64,000 bases of DNA from Fibrobacter sp. UWR2 (GCF_002210285.1 NZ_MWQE01000008.1:97653-161652); one strand, 5' to 3'; counted from the stretch's first letter, positions 54,347-62,984 are shown. Made by a program: numbers and translations. Notes: a model not told the origin generated them from the sequence alone.

Positions 54347-55495
54347 TTATCGTCCTTTGAACTGGTCGCCAAACTTAAGTTCGGTTTCCTTGGCACCGTT
54401 CAGGTTCACGAGGCGGCCAGGGTCGAACACGAGGTCTTTCGCGAGGCCTTCCTTGAGGGACTGCGCACGGTCCAAGAGTTCGGCGGCACAGCTGCTCGAA
54501 AGGAGCGCTTGCCTCACCTGCATCGCGACATCGTCAGCACCTTCCTTGCCAGAAGTTGCGCCATCCAAGCAGAACCCCTTGCAAAGCCTTGCCGCAAGCT
54601 GCTTGAGCCTGCCCTCGGCACCCTTGTCGGTACTGCCGTCCTCGATCTTGAAGCCGTAGTAAAGCTTGAACACGTCGAGCGCCTCGCCCGCGGTAATCAC
54701 GCGCTTCAGCTTACCTTCCCAGGCGTCTGCAATCTGCCCGAAAATCCACGGGTTGTGCATGGCGCCGCGCCCGATGGCCACACCGGACACGCCGTAATTT
54801 TGAATACGCTCGCAGGCGACCTCCACGCTGTTCACGTCGCCATTCCCGATTACAGGAATCTTCGCGGCAGCGGCAGCCTTCCCAATCCAGTCCCAGTCGG
54901 CGAGGCCGTTGTACCCCTGCAGGCGGGTACGACCGTGCACCGTAAGCATTTCAACGCCCTCGCCCTCGGCAATCCGGAGGGTTTCCAGCACGTTGATGCT
55001 CTCGCTATCCCAGCCGATGCGGCACTTGAGCGTAAGGGGCATATCTACCCCGCAACCGTCCAGCGCGGCACGCACGTCGTGCAAAATCTCCTGCAGGCGC
55101 GGCAGGTCGCGCAAAAGGCCCGATCCGCTGCCCTTGCCCGCCACCTTCGGCGCCGGGCAGCCCGCATTCACCTCGATGTAATCTGGCTTGAGCGCTACGG
55201 CAATCTTCCGGGCTGCATCCGCCATCTTGTCGGGGAAACGCCCAAAAATCTGCACCCCAAAGGGCCTTTCTTCCGGGAAAAACCGGAGCTGCTTATGGCC
55301 TTCCAGGTTGAATACGGCATCGCCGTCCGTCGGCACGAACTCCGAAACCAGGAGCCCCATGCGGTTGCCGGAGAGCACCCTGCAAAGCCTGCGGAAGGGC
55401 GCATCCGTCACTCCGTCCATCGGACTGAGGATAGTATTCGGGAACACTTCCAGCCCCCGAAGGCGAAACGAAATTTTTGCCGGTTTTTGCGCCAT
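54347..55495 (-). CDS. dus: tRNA-dihydrouridine synthase
   Basis: The start is taken as ATG 55495 (MAQKPAKISFRL) with GAAAG 7 bases upstream; ATG 55522 would add nine residues. The 382-aa protein has the Dus FMN-barrel motifs: TILSPMDGVTDAPFRRL, FGVQIFGRFPDKM, catalytic Cys in IEVNAGCPAPKVAGKGSGSG, LKCRIGWDSE, LTVHGRTRLQGYNGLADWDW, PVIGNGDVNS and GVAIGRGAMHNPWIF. It reduces specific uridines of tRNA to dihydrouridine using NADPH and FMN. Subtype (DusA, B or C) is not certain; the layout is nearest DusB. It is divergent from the HU-type gene across 164 bases. Confidence 0.93.
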   Translation of the reverse strand: MAQKPAKISFRLRGLEVFPNTILSPMDGVTDAPFRRLCRVLSGNRMGLLVSEFVPTDGDAVFNLEGHKQLRFFPEERPFGVQIFGRFPDKMADAARKIAVALKPDYIEVNAGCPAPKVAGKGSGSGLLRDLPRLQEILHDVRAALDGCGVDMPLTLKCRIGWDSESINVLETLRIAEGEGVEMLTVHGRTRLQGYNGLADWDWIGKAAAAAKIPVIGNGDVNSVEVACERIQNYGVSGVAIGRGAMHNPWIFGQIADAWEGKLKRVITAGEALDVFKLYYGFKIEDGSTDKGAEGRLKQLAARLCKGFCLDGATSGKEGADDVAMQVRQALLSSSCAAELLDRAQSLKEGLAKDLVFDPGRLVNLNGAKETELKFGDQFKGR

Positions 55496-55533
55496 TTTTA
55501 AACTTTCAACATTTGTCAACATTTAAACCACAA

Positions 55534-55542
55534 TTATCCACA
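55534..55542 (+). promoter_or_regulatory. Single DnaA-box-like 9-mer
   Basis: TTATCCACA is a perfect match to the DnaA box consensus and lies in the divergent dus-HU promoter region. It is alone: no cluster or AT-rich unwinding element typical of oriC was seen around it. Confidence 0.35.
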
Positions 55543-55659
55543 CATTGTCCGCAATGAGAGCCCGAAAAAAATATTTAAATTTCAATTAGTTTACCCGCTA
55601 ACTCTTTGTTAAACTTATATTTAAGTCGTCTAAAAAACTATTAACCCCACGAACGAACC

Positions 55660-56007
55660 GTGCCAAACATAACAAAACAAGCCCTTATCCAAGAGATTGC
55701 CAAATCCACCGGATTTGTGCGTAACGATATCAAGACCGTCGTCGAGCAGTTCCTCGACCTGGTCGGCGAAAAACTCATCGAAGGCAACACCATCGAAATC
55801 CGCGGTTTCGGTACGTTCGCCTGCAAGCCCCGCAAGGCACGCCCCGCAAGGAACCCGCGTACCGGCGAGACGGTGCAGATCGAAGAACGCATGGTGCCCA
55901 CCTTCAAGTTCAGTAACGATATCAAGGACAAGATCAACGCTCTCGAAGGTGTCATCGGCGAAGCCGTCGAAGCCCCCGAAGAAGTCACGGCCGAGTCCGA
56001 AATCTAG
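55660..56007 (+). CDS. HU/IHF-family nucleoid protein
   Basis: The 115-aa protein starts at GTG 55660; no ATG or Shine-Dalgarno lies upstream. The body follows the HU fold: TKQALIQEIAKSTGFVRNDI KTVVEQFLDLVGEKLIEGN, then IEIRGFGTF, the DNA-binding arm KPRKARPARNPRTGETVQI and VPTFKFSNDIKDKIN. A ~20-residue acidic tail (GEAVEAPEEVTAESEI) extends beyond normal HU length (90 aa). It bends and compacts DNA as a dimer. A terminator follows. Confidence 0.93.
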   Translation: MPNITKQALIQEIAKSTGFVRNDIKTVVEQFLDLVGEKLIEGNTIEIRGFGTFACKPRKARPARNPRTGETVQIEERMVPTFKFSNDIKDKINALEGVIGEAVEAPEEVTAESEI

Positions 56008-56030
56008 TCCCCCACAGCACCCAAGTTTGA

Positions 56031-56061
56031 AAAAGCCGACGCGCCAGCGCCGGTTTATTTT
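56031..56061. terminator. Bidirectional terminator between HU-type gene and rsuA
   Basis: CCGACGC-GCCA-GCGCCGG (56036-56053) forms a 7-bp stem with one mismatch, with AAAA on the left and TTTATTTTTTT on the right. It serves the convergent HU and rsuA genes. Confidence 0.8.
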
Positions 56062-56062
56062 T

Positions 56063-56767
56063 TTACATCAGCGAGGCGATTTCGGCCTCGGTTAAAAAAC
56101 GCCATCCACCCCTTCCCAGCGTCTCATCCAGCGCCACAGGTCCGATGGCCTCCCGCTTGAGCGTCAGCACGTGGTTCCCTACGGCGGCAAACATGCGCCG
56201 GACCTGGTGGTACAGTCCCTCGCCGATTGCTATCACCACGGTATCGCCTTCCACCCGGATTTCCCGGGCAAGCACTGGGCGGCGTTCGTCCTTGAGCATC
56301 ACGCCCTTCAAAAGTTCGGCTTCCTGCTCGGCGGTAAACGGGCGCGCAAGGCCCACGCGGTAATACTTGAGCATACCCTTCTTGGGGCTCTCGACCCTGT
56401 GGATAAAGTCCCCCTGGTTGCTCAGGAGCAAAAGGCCTTCCGAATCTGCGTCCAGGCGACCCACACTCTGGATGCCCATCGCGGTAAAGCGGTCGGGCAA
56501 CAGCGAATACACCGATTCATGGTCGCGCGGGTTGTGACTGCATTCCACGTCGGTCGGCTTGTGGAGCATCACGTAGAGTTTCTCCTGCGTGGTGACCTCC
56601 TCGCCGTTCACGGTAATGCACTCGGGCCGTTCCTTGAACTCCATGAACGGGTCGTCCAGGACCTTGCCGTCCAGTTCCACAAAGCCCATGCGCACCAGTG
56701 CGCGGGCTTCCTTGCGGCTTCCAAATCCGATACTTGCCAGAAGGCGGTCCAAAGTCAAAGCGGGCAT
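56063..56767 (-). CDS. rsuA: 16S rRNA pseudouridine synthase RsuA
   Basis: The 234-aa protein has an S4 domain (LTLDRLLASIGFGSRKEARA) and the catalytic Asp in VGRLDADSEGLLLLSNQGDF. The C-terminal segment YHQVRRMFAAVGNHVLTLKR and PVALDETLGRGGWRFLTEAE is characteristic of RsuA, which makes pseudouridine 516 of 16S rRNA. It is shorter and less similar to RluB than the paralogue at 15272. Its ATG overlaps the stop of the DUF2953-like gene (TAATG on the minus strand) with GGAGG just upstream, so it is the last gene of the envelope operon. Confidence 0.92.
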   Translation of the reverse strand: MPALTLDRLLASIGFGSRKEARALVRMGFVELDGKVLDDPFMEFKERPECITVNGEEVTTQEKLYVMLHKPTDVECSHNPRDHESVYSLLPDRFTAMGIQSVGRLDADSEGLLLLSNQGDFIHRVESPKKGMLKYYRVGLARPFTAEQEAELLKGVMLKDERRPVLAREIRVEGDTVVIAIGEGLYHQVRRMFAAVGNHVLTLKREAIGPVALDETLGRGGWRFLTEAEIASLM

Positions 56768-57717
56768 TATTCCTCCACCATCCAGCCGACAATCTTCTTG
56801 CGGATAAACCCGAGTTCGGGCAGTTCACCTGTCTTGAGCACGCGGGCACGCCTGCGCCAGAACAGCAGGAAGAGGATTCCGGCATACACGAGCGTCACCA
56901 GCAGCAGGTACAGGAATCGGCACAGGTTCGTACGGGCATGGATTGCACCCTGCGCCCGCAGTTCGCGGTCACGGCACCAGTCCATCCTAAAGTCCCAGGC
57001 CTGCAGGTACGGGAAACTCTTGAATATCCCGTTCAGGGCAGCGCCATAGCCCATCGTCTCGTAATCGCTACGGATACCCTCGACAAAGCAATCCACGAAC
57101 TTTATGTTGAACAAGTTCACGATAATGGCAAGCAGGCTTTTTACGTAACGGAATGCGCGGGCATCCAGGTCGGGCGTAAGGATAATCGTCCAGAACTGCT
57201 CATCCGTAAGCTTGGGCTTTTCTTTTTTTTCTGGCTCAGGTTCCGGTGCAGGCGGCTCGCTTGCCTTCGGCGTTTCAGTCTTCGGAGGTTCTGACTTCGG
57301 GAGCTCAGTTTTCGGCGGTTCCGCTTTCGGGGTTTCCACCTTCTCGGCAGGAACATCTCCAGCTACCGTTTTCTCAGTCTGGACTTCCCTAGCCGGCGAA
57401 GCATTTTCGACTGGTTCAACCTTCTTTTCCTCGGCGGGAGCGGTCTTTTTCTCTATAGGCTTTGTAGGAGTCGTCGCCACGAACTCAGGCTCGGCAACGT
57501 CATCATCCACATCCTTGTCCAAGCTGTCATCCGATTCCTTGCTTTTCTTTCCCCAGGTTTTCTCGCCCGTCCAAATCTTTTTCTTGAAAAAGAAAAACAG
57601 CGCCCGGCACCCGTGTTCCCCCGCCTCGAATTCAACCCTGAACCGGAACGGGAAAAACAGCAGTACCAGCGCTACTACACAAATGACAATGGCAAGCCAG
57701 AAAAGGAATCCGCCCAT
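56767..57717 (-). CDS. DUF2953-like membrane protein with Pro/Glu/Lys-rich linker
   Basis: The start is ATG 57717, overlapping the MlaC-like stop as TGATG. The 316-aa protein has an N-terminal membrane segment (FLFWLAIVICVVALVLLFFP F) leading into FRFRVEFEAGEHG, typical of DUF2953. A long linker (~65-175) is rich in Pro, Lys and Glu with repeats such as PPKTELPK, PPKTETPK. The C-terminal part (KSLLAIIVNLFNIKFVDCFV, GYGAALNGIFKSFPYLQAWD) ends in another membrane segment (LYLLLVTLVYAGILFLLFW). The linker could span the periplasm or bind a partner. Function is unknown; position among envelope genes suggests a role at the cell envelope. Confidence 0.75.
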   Translation of the reverse strand: MGGFLFWLAIVICVVALVLLFFPFRFRVEFEAGEHGCRALFFFFKKKIWTGEKTWGKKSKESDDSLDKDVDDDVAEPEFVATTPTKPIEKKTAPAEEKKVEPVENASPAREVQTEKTVAGDVPAEKVETPKAEPPKTELPKSEPPKTETPKASEPPAPEPEPEKKEKPKLTDEQFWTIILTPDLDARAFRYVKSLLAIIVNLFNIKFVDCFVEGIRSDYETMGYGAALNGIFKSFPYLQAWDFRMDWCRDRELRAQGAIHARTNLCRFLYLLLVTLVYAGILFLLFWRRRARVLKTGELPELGFIRKKIVGWMVEE

Positions 57718-58295
57718 CACTTCTCGGCTTCGTCAGCCTTCTTGCTAATAATGTCAATGAGTTCGGCAAAGCTCTTGGTCTTGAGAATCTGGCCGAACTG
57801 TTCCTTGTAGTTACGGGCAGTCGAAAGGTCATCGATTACCAAGTCCCAGGCCTTCCAGTTGCCGTTCACGAGGCTCATCTTGTATTCAAGCACAGATTCC
57901 TTGCCCTTGTTCCAGAGATGAGCGACCACGCGGGCCTCGTCCGAGCCCTTCATCTTCGCGGGTTCATAGATGGTAGAATCCGCGCGGTAGAGTTCCAGGC
58001 GCTTGGCGCTAGAATTACGGACCATGCGCTGGAATTCCGCAACGAACTTCTCCTGCGAGGCGGCATCCTGCTTGTCCCAGTCGCCCTTCGAAAGCGACTT
58101 CTTCGCCAGGAGCGCGAAGTCGAAGGAATCGTTCAGCAACGACTTGACGCGTTCCGTTTCCTTCGCGTTGCGGCTAGACTTCTTAAGGAGCGTCTGGAGC
58201 TCCGCATCCTTCTTCTTCACTGCATTTACGGGATCATCGGCAGCAAAAGCCAGCACCGATGCGAGCGAAAGCAGCACAAACATCTTCCTAATCAT
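57717..58295 (-). CDS. mlaC: MlaC/Ttg2D-type periplasmic phospholipid-binding protein
   Basis: The start is ATG 58295 (MIRKMFVLLSLASVLAFA signal peptide) with AAGGAG 7 bases upstream; ATG 58301 abuts the ribosome site. The 192-aa protein has the MlaC pattern: TLLKKSSRNAKETERVKSLL NDSFDFALLAKKSLS, KFVAEFQRMVRN, YEPAKMKGSDEARVVAHLWN, LEYKMSLVNGNWKAWDLVID DLSTARNYKEQFGQIL. MlaC shuttles phospholipids between the outer and inner membranes. The MlaEFD transporter is not in the window. A TolC-like gene lies 12 bases upstream, and the stop overlaps the DUF2953-like start. Confidence 0.87.
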   Translation of the reverse strand: MIRKMFVLLSLASVLAFAADDPVNAVKKKDAELQTLLKKSSRNAKETERVKSLLNDSFDFALLAKKSLSKGDWDKQDAASQEKFVAEFQRMVRNSSAKRLELYRADSTIYEPAKMKGSDEARVVAHLWNKGKESVLEYKMSLVNGNWKAWDLVIDDLSTARNYKEQFGQILKTKSFAELIDIISKKADEAEK

Positions 58296-58307
58296 ACACA
58301 TCTCCTT

Positions 58308-59672
58308 TTATTTGCCCATGTATTCCTGATGGAATTCCTTGAGCGACATGCCCATCCTGGACACGAGTTGAGCAAATTCCACGTTGTACTTGCAGACTGC
58401 AAAATAGTAGTCCTTCTGCAAAGATACATTCTGCGTATAGGCCGAGACCAGGTCACCTGTCTTGGACTTGTCCAAATCGTACTGCATCGCCGCCCCCTTC
58501 AGGATGGCATCGGAAGCACGGAGGCTTTCCCTGAGCGCGTCCATCTTTTCCTTGGCTGCGACAGTCTGGTAGTACTGTTCCTCGGCTTTCGCCACAAGGC
58601 CAATCGCCGCATAGTCTTCCTTCATCTGCAAGCCACGATATTCCGTGCGAGCCGCCCGGAATGCAGCCCAGTCCTTCCAGAAGTTCAGGCGGTAGCGCAA
58701 GCCCACGCCGATATAGCCCGAAAGTTTGTTCACCGCGTCTTCGGCAAAGGCGTTCTTCACCATCACCTTGCGGTTGCCTGCCCAGCTCTTCACGTATTCG
58801 AACTTGCCCATGATAAAGAACTCGGGCGCAAGTTTCGCCTCGGCCAGGTCCATCTGGAGTTTGCGTGCATCCAGCCCTGCAGCAAGTTGCTTGAGTTCAG
58901 GGTGATACTTGATCGTATGATCGCGGACATCGTCGAGTGTCGGGAGCGGCTCTGGCCTTGCCGTAAGGCAGGTATCTTCGGCCTCAAAAGTGTCGCCCTC
59001 GGGCAATGCGAGCGAAAAACGGATAGCAAGCTGGATACGCTTCATACCCAGTTCCGCATCCGTCACGCCTTCCTTCACCGAGTACATTTTCGCCTTTAGG
59101 TTCAGGAGGTCCATCTGCGAAACGTTCGGGTCATCATCGTCAAGCGCTTCCTCGAGTTTCTCGTAGGCATCATCCACACGTTTCTGCGCATCGGCAGCCA
59201 GTTTCTGCATTTCCTTCGCGAGCAGGTAGTTATAATAGTAGGTCTGCAGTTCCACATCCTTCTTGTGGATTTCCTGCTCCACCGCCATCGTTTTCTGCTT
59301 CAGGTCGGCTTCGAGTGCCTTCTTGCCCGAACGGTACTGGCCAAAGTTTAGCGGCTGGATGAACTTTCCCTCGACACCCCAGAACGGGCCCATTCTCGTA
59401 AAGTCATAGACATCCACCGTATCTCCCCAGTTGTCCACCGATTCCTTGAGGCCGGGGGCGGGACCCACCATGGTCGATACGTAGAATGTCGGCAGAATCA
59501 CCTCGGAAGTGAGCGCAGCAAGTTTGTTCTTCTTTTCTTCGGTAGCATGCTTGGATTCCGCCAGTTGCGGATCCTTGGCCAGCCCTTCTTCTACAAACCG
59601 CATACAGTCGTAACGGACTTCGCCAGAAAAAGCCAAAGTCGCCAACAGAAGGACTACCACACAGCGGAACAT
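58308..59672 (-). CDS. TolC-family outer-membrane protein
   Basis: The 454-aa protein has a signal peptide (MFRCVVVLLLATLAFSGEV) and two long alpha-helical coiled-coil repeats (about 110-220 and 350-440), e.g. KALEADLKQKTMAVEQEIHK KDVELQTYYYNYLLAKEM, separated by beta-strand stretches (YIGVGLRYRLNFW, FWGVEGKFIQPLNFG). This is the outer-membrane efflux protein architecture: a trimer spanning the outer membrane and periplasm. There is no partner pump or adaptor gene in the window. Its placement next to an MlaC-like gene instead suggests lipid or envelope transport; the assignment is by fold pattern. Confidence 0.82.
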   Translation of the reverse strand: MFRCVVVLLLATLAFSGEVRYDCMRFVEEGLAKDPQLAESKHATEEKKNKLAALTSEVILPTFYVSTMVGPAPGLKESVDNWGDTVDVYDFTRMGPFWGVEGKFIQPLNFGQYRSGKKALEADLKQKTMAVEQEIHKKDVELQTYYYNYLLAKEMQKLAADAQKRVDDAYEKLEEALDDDDPNVSQMDLLNLKAKMYSVKEGVTDAELGMKRIQLAIRFSLALPEGDTFEAEDTCLTARPEPLPTLDDVRDHTIKYHPELKQLAAGLDARKLQMDLAEAKLAPEFFIMGKFEYVKSWAGNRKVMVKNAFAEDAVNKLSGYIGVGLRYRLNFWKDWAAFRAARTEYRGLQMKEDYAAIGLVAKAEEQYYQTVAAKEKMDALRESLRASDAILKGAAMQYDLDKSKTGDLVSAYTQNVSLQKDYYFAVCKYNVEFAQLVSRMGMSLKEFHQEYMGK

Positions 59673-59752
59673 ACTATAAATCTAGCAAAAAAAGGCCTAG
59701 AAACGCAAGCCAATGGTCAGCAAATACCGACCGTTAATCGGAAGATTGCGAG

Positions 59753-60448
59753 TTACCTGTCCGCAAGAAAATCTATATGCGAAAGGTTCCTGTACTTTTC
59801 CATCACATGCTCGTAGTAGCCTGTAGGCAGCGGCCGGTTCAGTTCCTGCATCCTGTCTACAGCCGAATGCCCGATGTTATAGGCTATAAGCGCATCTTTC
59901 CAGTTGCCGTACTTCGCGATGAGACGGATAAGGTAGGCAGTGCCCACAATCACGTTCACCTCGGGTTTCATCAGGTCTTCCGTCGTCTGGATATTGAGAC
60001 CGAACCGGCGACCCATCTTTTGCGCCGTCTCGAGCTTGATCTGCATTAACCCGAGCGCACCCGAAAATGCCCCCGACTGCATGCGCCCGCGGGCATTGGG
60101 ATTTCCATGGCTTTCCTGAGCCACGACTGCCAAAATCAGGAGAGGGTCCGTCGAATACGAGTGAGCATTCTTCCAGATGAGTTCCGTCAGTTCCAGACGC
60201 GTTTCAGGAGATATGCGTCCCTTGGACAGGTAGGCTAGCGCCTTGTCAATCTTCACGTATTCGATAGTCCAGCGGCCCCAGGTATCGAGCCTCTGGAGGT
60301 CGCTCCGCAAGGCAAGTTCCTGCGCAGCCAGGTCGGAAAGTTCGTTTTTACGTACAAGCCACAAGTTGGCGAATACAAGTATCGCAAGGAACGAAACGGC
60401 AAAGGCGACGGCAATAACCGGTCCCGAAATCCGCACGCTACTTTTCAC
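59753..60448 (-). CDS. Lytic transglycosylase (SLT domain), membrane-anchored
   Basis: The start is GTG 60448, inside the upstream gene (11-base overlap). The 231-aa protein begins with one membrane segment (ISGPVIAVAFAVSFLAILVF A), a short helical region and then an SLT-type domain: LILAVVAQESHGNPNARGRM with the catalytic Glu, SGALGLMQIKLETAQKMG, NVIVGTAYLIRLIAKYGNWK DALIAYNIG. It cleaves peptidoglycan between MurNAc and GlcNAc, forming the 1,6-anhydro product. It is translationally coupled to the STAS protein, which suggests the two act together at the inner membrane. Confidence 0.9.
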   Translation of the reverse strand: MKSSVRISGPVIAVAFAVSFLAILVFANLWLVRKNELSDLAAQELALRSDLQRLDTWGRWTIEYVKIDKALAYLSKGRISPETRLELTELIWKNAHSYSTDPLLILAVVAQESHGNPNARGRMQSGAFSGALGLMQIKLETAQKMGRRFGLNIQTTEDLMKPEVNVIVGTAYLIRLIAKYGNWKDALIAYNIGHSAVDRMQELNRPLPTGYYEHVMEKYRNLSHIDFLADR

Positions 60449-61127
60449 GGCGGTCGTTCTCCAGGTATTCGAGATACGAGACCCAGTCCTGAATTACGCC
60501 AAAAGAACTGAGCATTGTCGTATCTTGCACCACGCCCAGCTTGCGTAAAGGCCCTATGGAAGATTCCAATCGGTCGATTTCATGCACATACCGGTCCTTC
60601 TGAGCCTGAAGCGCAATTATCTGCGCCTGCTTGTCGGCAATATCACGGCCCTGCGCCGCGATGATAAAGAACAAAGTAATAGCCCACCCGAGAATCAAGA
60701 GAGCAAGAGCAATTGCTACGGTGGGGCTCAGACGCACGCCAGTCTTCGAAGTGTAGTAAACGCCAATCTGCTGCAACTGCTTAGATACGCCGGAATCCTT
60801 GTACGCCTCGCGGCTCGGGAAAATTTCAAAAATATTCTTATATGGCGCAAAATATTCGCGCTGTTCGTCGCTGTCGAAAATCAAGACTAGTTTCGACTTC
60901 TGCGCATGCATCTTGTTCAAGAGTTCGAGGAATAAATCCAGGTAGTCGCCCACCTTGAAATGAGCCCGCTGCAAGTTCAAGAAGACAAAGCAACCCGGGC
61001 CCTCGGTAAGCATTTCGATCTTTTCACGGACTGCAGCAAGCTGGTACGACCCAAGCGAGCCGGAGAGGGTAATCTCCACGTCGTCACCATGGTCTTCTAC
61101 TTGAATGTCAATAAGGTCGGCTCTCAC
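60438..61127 (-). CDS. STAS domain protein with one transmembrane segment and periplasmic coiled coil
   Basis: The start is GTG 61127 with AAGGGG upstream in the end of the GH57-like gene. Residues 1-110 look like a STAS domain (DIQVEDHGDDVEITLSGSLG, GPGCFVFLNLQRAHFKVGDY LDLFLELLNKM), as in anti-sigma antagonists, without a clear phospho-Ser. After a spacer come a transmembrane helix (~140-160; AIALALLILGWAITLFFIIA) and a coiled coil (ADKQAQIIALQAQKDRYVHE IDRLES) resembling FtsB/DivIC-type proteins. A cytoplasmic STAS joined to a periplasmic coiled coil is unusual. It overlaps the lytic transglycosylase gene by 11 bases. Confidence 0.78.
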   Translation of the reverse strand: MRADLIDIQVEDHGDDVEITLSGSLGSYQLAAVREKIEMLTEGPGCFVFLNLQRAHFKVGDYLDLFLELLNKMHAQKSKLVLIFDSDEQREYFAPYKNIFEIFPSREAYKDSGVSKQLQQIGVYYTSKTGVRLSPTVAIALALLILGWAITLFFIIAAQGRDIADKQAQIIALQAQKDRYVHEIDRLESSIGPLRKLGVVQDTTMLSSFGVIQDWVSYLEYLENDRREK

Positions 61128-61130
61128 GCA

Positions 61131-62984
61131 TTACCCCTTCGAAACCGATATGTTTATCTTGAACTTCTTTTCTTCGGCAACGGTCAGAGCCGTACGCCAG
61201 AAGGGATACACGCGCACCCCCTGGTACATCTCGGGTGCAGCAGCAGACGAAGCGCCGAATATCGCCCCCACGAACACCGCTGCGGGCGAGCCGAACTTCA
61301 TCGTGACAACACACTTGCGACCATAATCGTGAATCGTGAGCTTGCTCGCCTCCGGATAGACCATCGGGCTCTTCCCGTCCCATTTCAGGTCAAAGCCATC
61401 GATGGTAATCTTGCCCGAATCCTCGCCAAGCAGGCCAAACTCGAATATCGTTCCAAAGAAACATCTCGAATCCATGTAGGTAGAATTCTCTATCCGGTAG
61501 TCTACAGCGAGTTCCGCCGACGAAGTATTCAGGCCGAATGTCTTCGCGACATGGAAAACACCGCGCTTCGCACCGACCGTAAAGCCTTGCTCTTCGAGGA
61601 GCTCTATCTCCGCGCCCGAATCGATTCGCTTGATGCGGTATTCGTACGGGTCCTTCAGCAGGTATTCGCGCATCGAAAGCGCCTGGTCTATCTGCGATGC
61701 GGTCAGATCGGCATTCGGCAACAGGCAGTCGAGAAACCCGAACGAAGGTTCCGCGTCATCGCGCCAGGCATTGAGGAGATTGACCTCGGAATCCTTATGG
61801 CAAAAAACTCGCAGCGCGCCACCCGCATGGTAGTCAAGCAGGAACATGATGTCGTTATTGCCAGCCCATATCTGCTTGCGCCCCTGTAGCAGGTAGTCAC
61901 AGACTTCCATGCGGAGCCCGTCGAACGAGAGCTTGGAATCAAGCAGGTGCGATGCTGCAGTCAAGTAGCGGAAACCCCAGTCGCGCACGTTCATGCAGCG
62001 CATGCCTTCCGCATTTCCCAGGTCGCGGAAGAATATCGGGGACATCGCAGGCATCAGCGCTTCGCAGAAGTCATCGAAGTCCTTGCCTTCAAGGGTAGCC
62101 TGGCCGCGACGGTACAAGCTTAGGAACGTCTTCTGGAACAAGTTGATTTCGGGCCTACGCACGAGCGTCTCGCGACAAGTCACTGCCGAAGCCGGAAGTC
62201 CGAGTTTCTTACCCGAAGACATCAAGTAGCTTAGCGAACCTTCCGGCGGGAGCTGGTTAATCAGGTAACCCACGGGCCAGGTCTGTACGTCGTTCGTTTC
62301 CACAAAATCAACAAGACGCTCGAAAAACGCGACAATCTCTTCGGGGTTTGGAGGCAGGTCCAGGACCACGACCGCAGACTTCCCGCCATGGCAGTACGAT
62401 TCCGCAATCACGCGCCAACGCAGGTCATCGTTCTCTATCGCGCGGGTCAACGCATCGGCTACGGGCACAATGCGCATCAGCGAGCCCTTGTCTTCTACGG
62501 TGAACCAGCCGGACACCGGAGTCGAGCGTCCAACGGTCGCCTGTACAGCAGCCTCGCTCACAAGCGCATAATCGAACCCCGACTTTTCGAGCACGGCAGT
62601 CATGCCCATTTCCCACACGAACGAGGAATTGAAGTAACCCTGCGGCTCAATACCGAAATACTTCTTCAGGATTTCACGATGCCGGTCCAATTGCAGGGAC
62701 TGCGCCTCTTCGGGGAACAGCGGGAGCATCGGGTCGTAGTAGCCACCGCCAAGAAATTCCAGGATGCCTTCACTTATGCCATTCCTGATCTTGCCGAACG
62801 CGAGCGGCTTCGCCACCTTGCGTAACATCTTGATGGTCGGGCCATCCATATAGACCGAACATTTCACCAATCCAGACGTAAGCAGCACGTCAAGGCCATC
62901 TAGTACGTTGCGGGCAACCGCCTCAAGATTCTTATACGCAGTCGAAGGCGACAGCTGGAGCACAAATGAAATCGTCGGTTTCAT
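61131..62984 (-). CDS. GH57-like protein lacking expected catalytic residues (probable pseudoenzyme)
   Basis: The 617-aa protein follows the layout of GH57 4-alpha-glucanotransferases: N-terminal barrel (1-300; ILEFLGGGYYDPMLPLFPEE, REILKKYFGIEPQGYFNSSF VWEMGMTAVLEKSGFDYALV), then helical and beta-sandwich parts of the DUF1925/DUF1926 type. In active members the early motif is HNHQP and the nucleophile Glu lies in L-T-E-R-V-W; here these read FVLQLSPS and N-S-S-F-V-W, so the His pair and nucleophile are absent. It may bind rather than cleave an alpha-glucan or play a regulatory role. It heads the envelope-gene operon and is 3 bases upstream of the STAS gene. Confidence 0.82.
   Translation of the reverse strand: MKPTISFVLQLSPSTAYKNLEAVARNVLDGLDVLLTSGLVKCSVYMDGPTIKMLRKVAKPLAFGKIRNGISEGILEFLGGGYYDPMLPLFPEEAQSLQLDRHREILKKYFGIEPQGYFNSSFVWEMGMTAVLEKSGFDYALVSEAAVQATVGRSTPVSGWFTVEDKGSLMRIVPVADALTRAIENDDLRWRVIAESYCHGGKSAVVVLDLPPNPEEIVAFFERLVDFVETNDVQTWPVGYLINQLPPEGSLSYLMSSGKKLGLPASAVTCRETLVRRPEINLFQKTFLSLYRRGQATLEGKDFDDFCEALMPAMSPIFFRDLGNAEGMRCMNVRDWGFRYLTAASHLLDSKLSFDGLRMEVCDYLLQGRKQIWAGNNDIMFLLDYHAGGALRVFCHKDSEVNLLNAWRDDAEPSFGFLDCLLPNADLTASQIDQALSMREYLLKDPYEYRIKRIDSGAEIELLEEQGFTVGAKRGVFHVAKTFGLNTSSAELAVDYRIENSTYMDSRCFFGTIFEFGLLGEDSGKITIDGFDLKWDGKSPMVYPEASKLTIHDYGRKCVVTMKFGSPAAVFVGAIFGASSAAAPEMYQGVRVYPFWRTALTVAEEKKFKINISVSKG

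Noticed and set aside
55534..55542. Replication origin suggested by a perfect DnaA box
   Set aside because: Only one box was seen, without a cluster, an AT-rich unwinding block or dnaA/dnaN nearby; it is kept only as a possible regulatory site.
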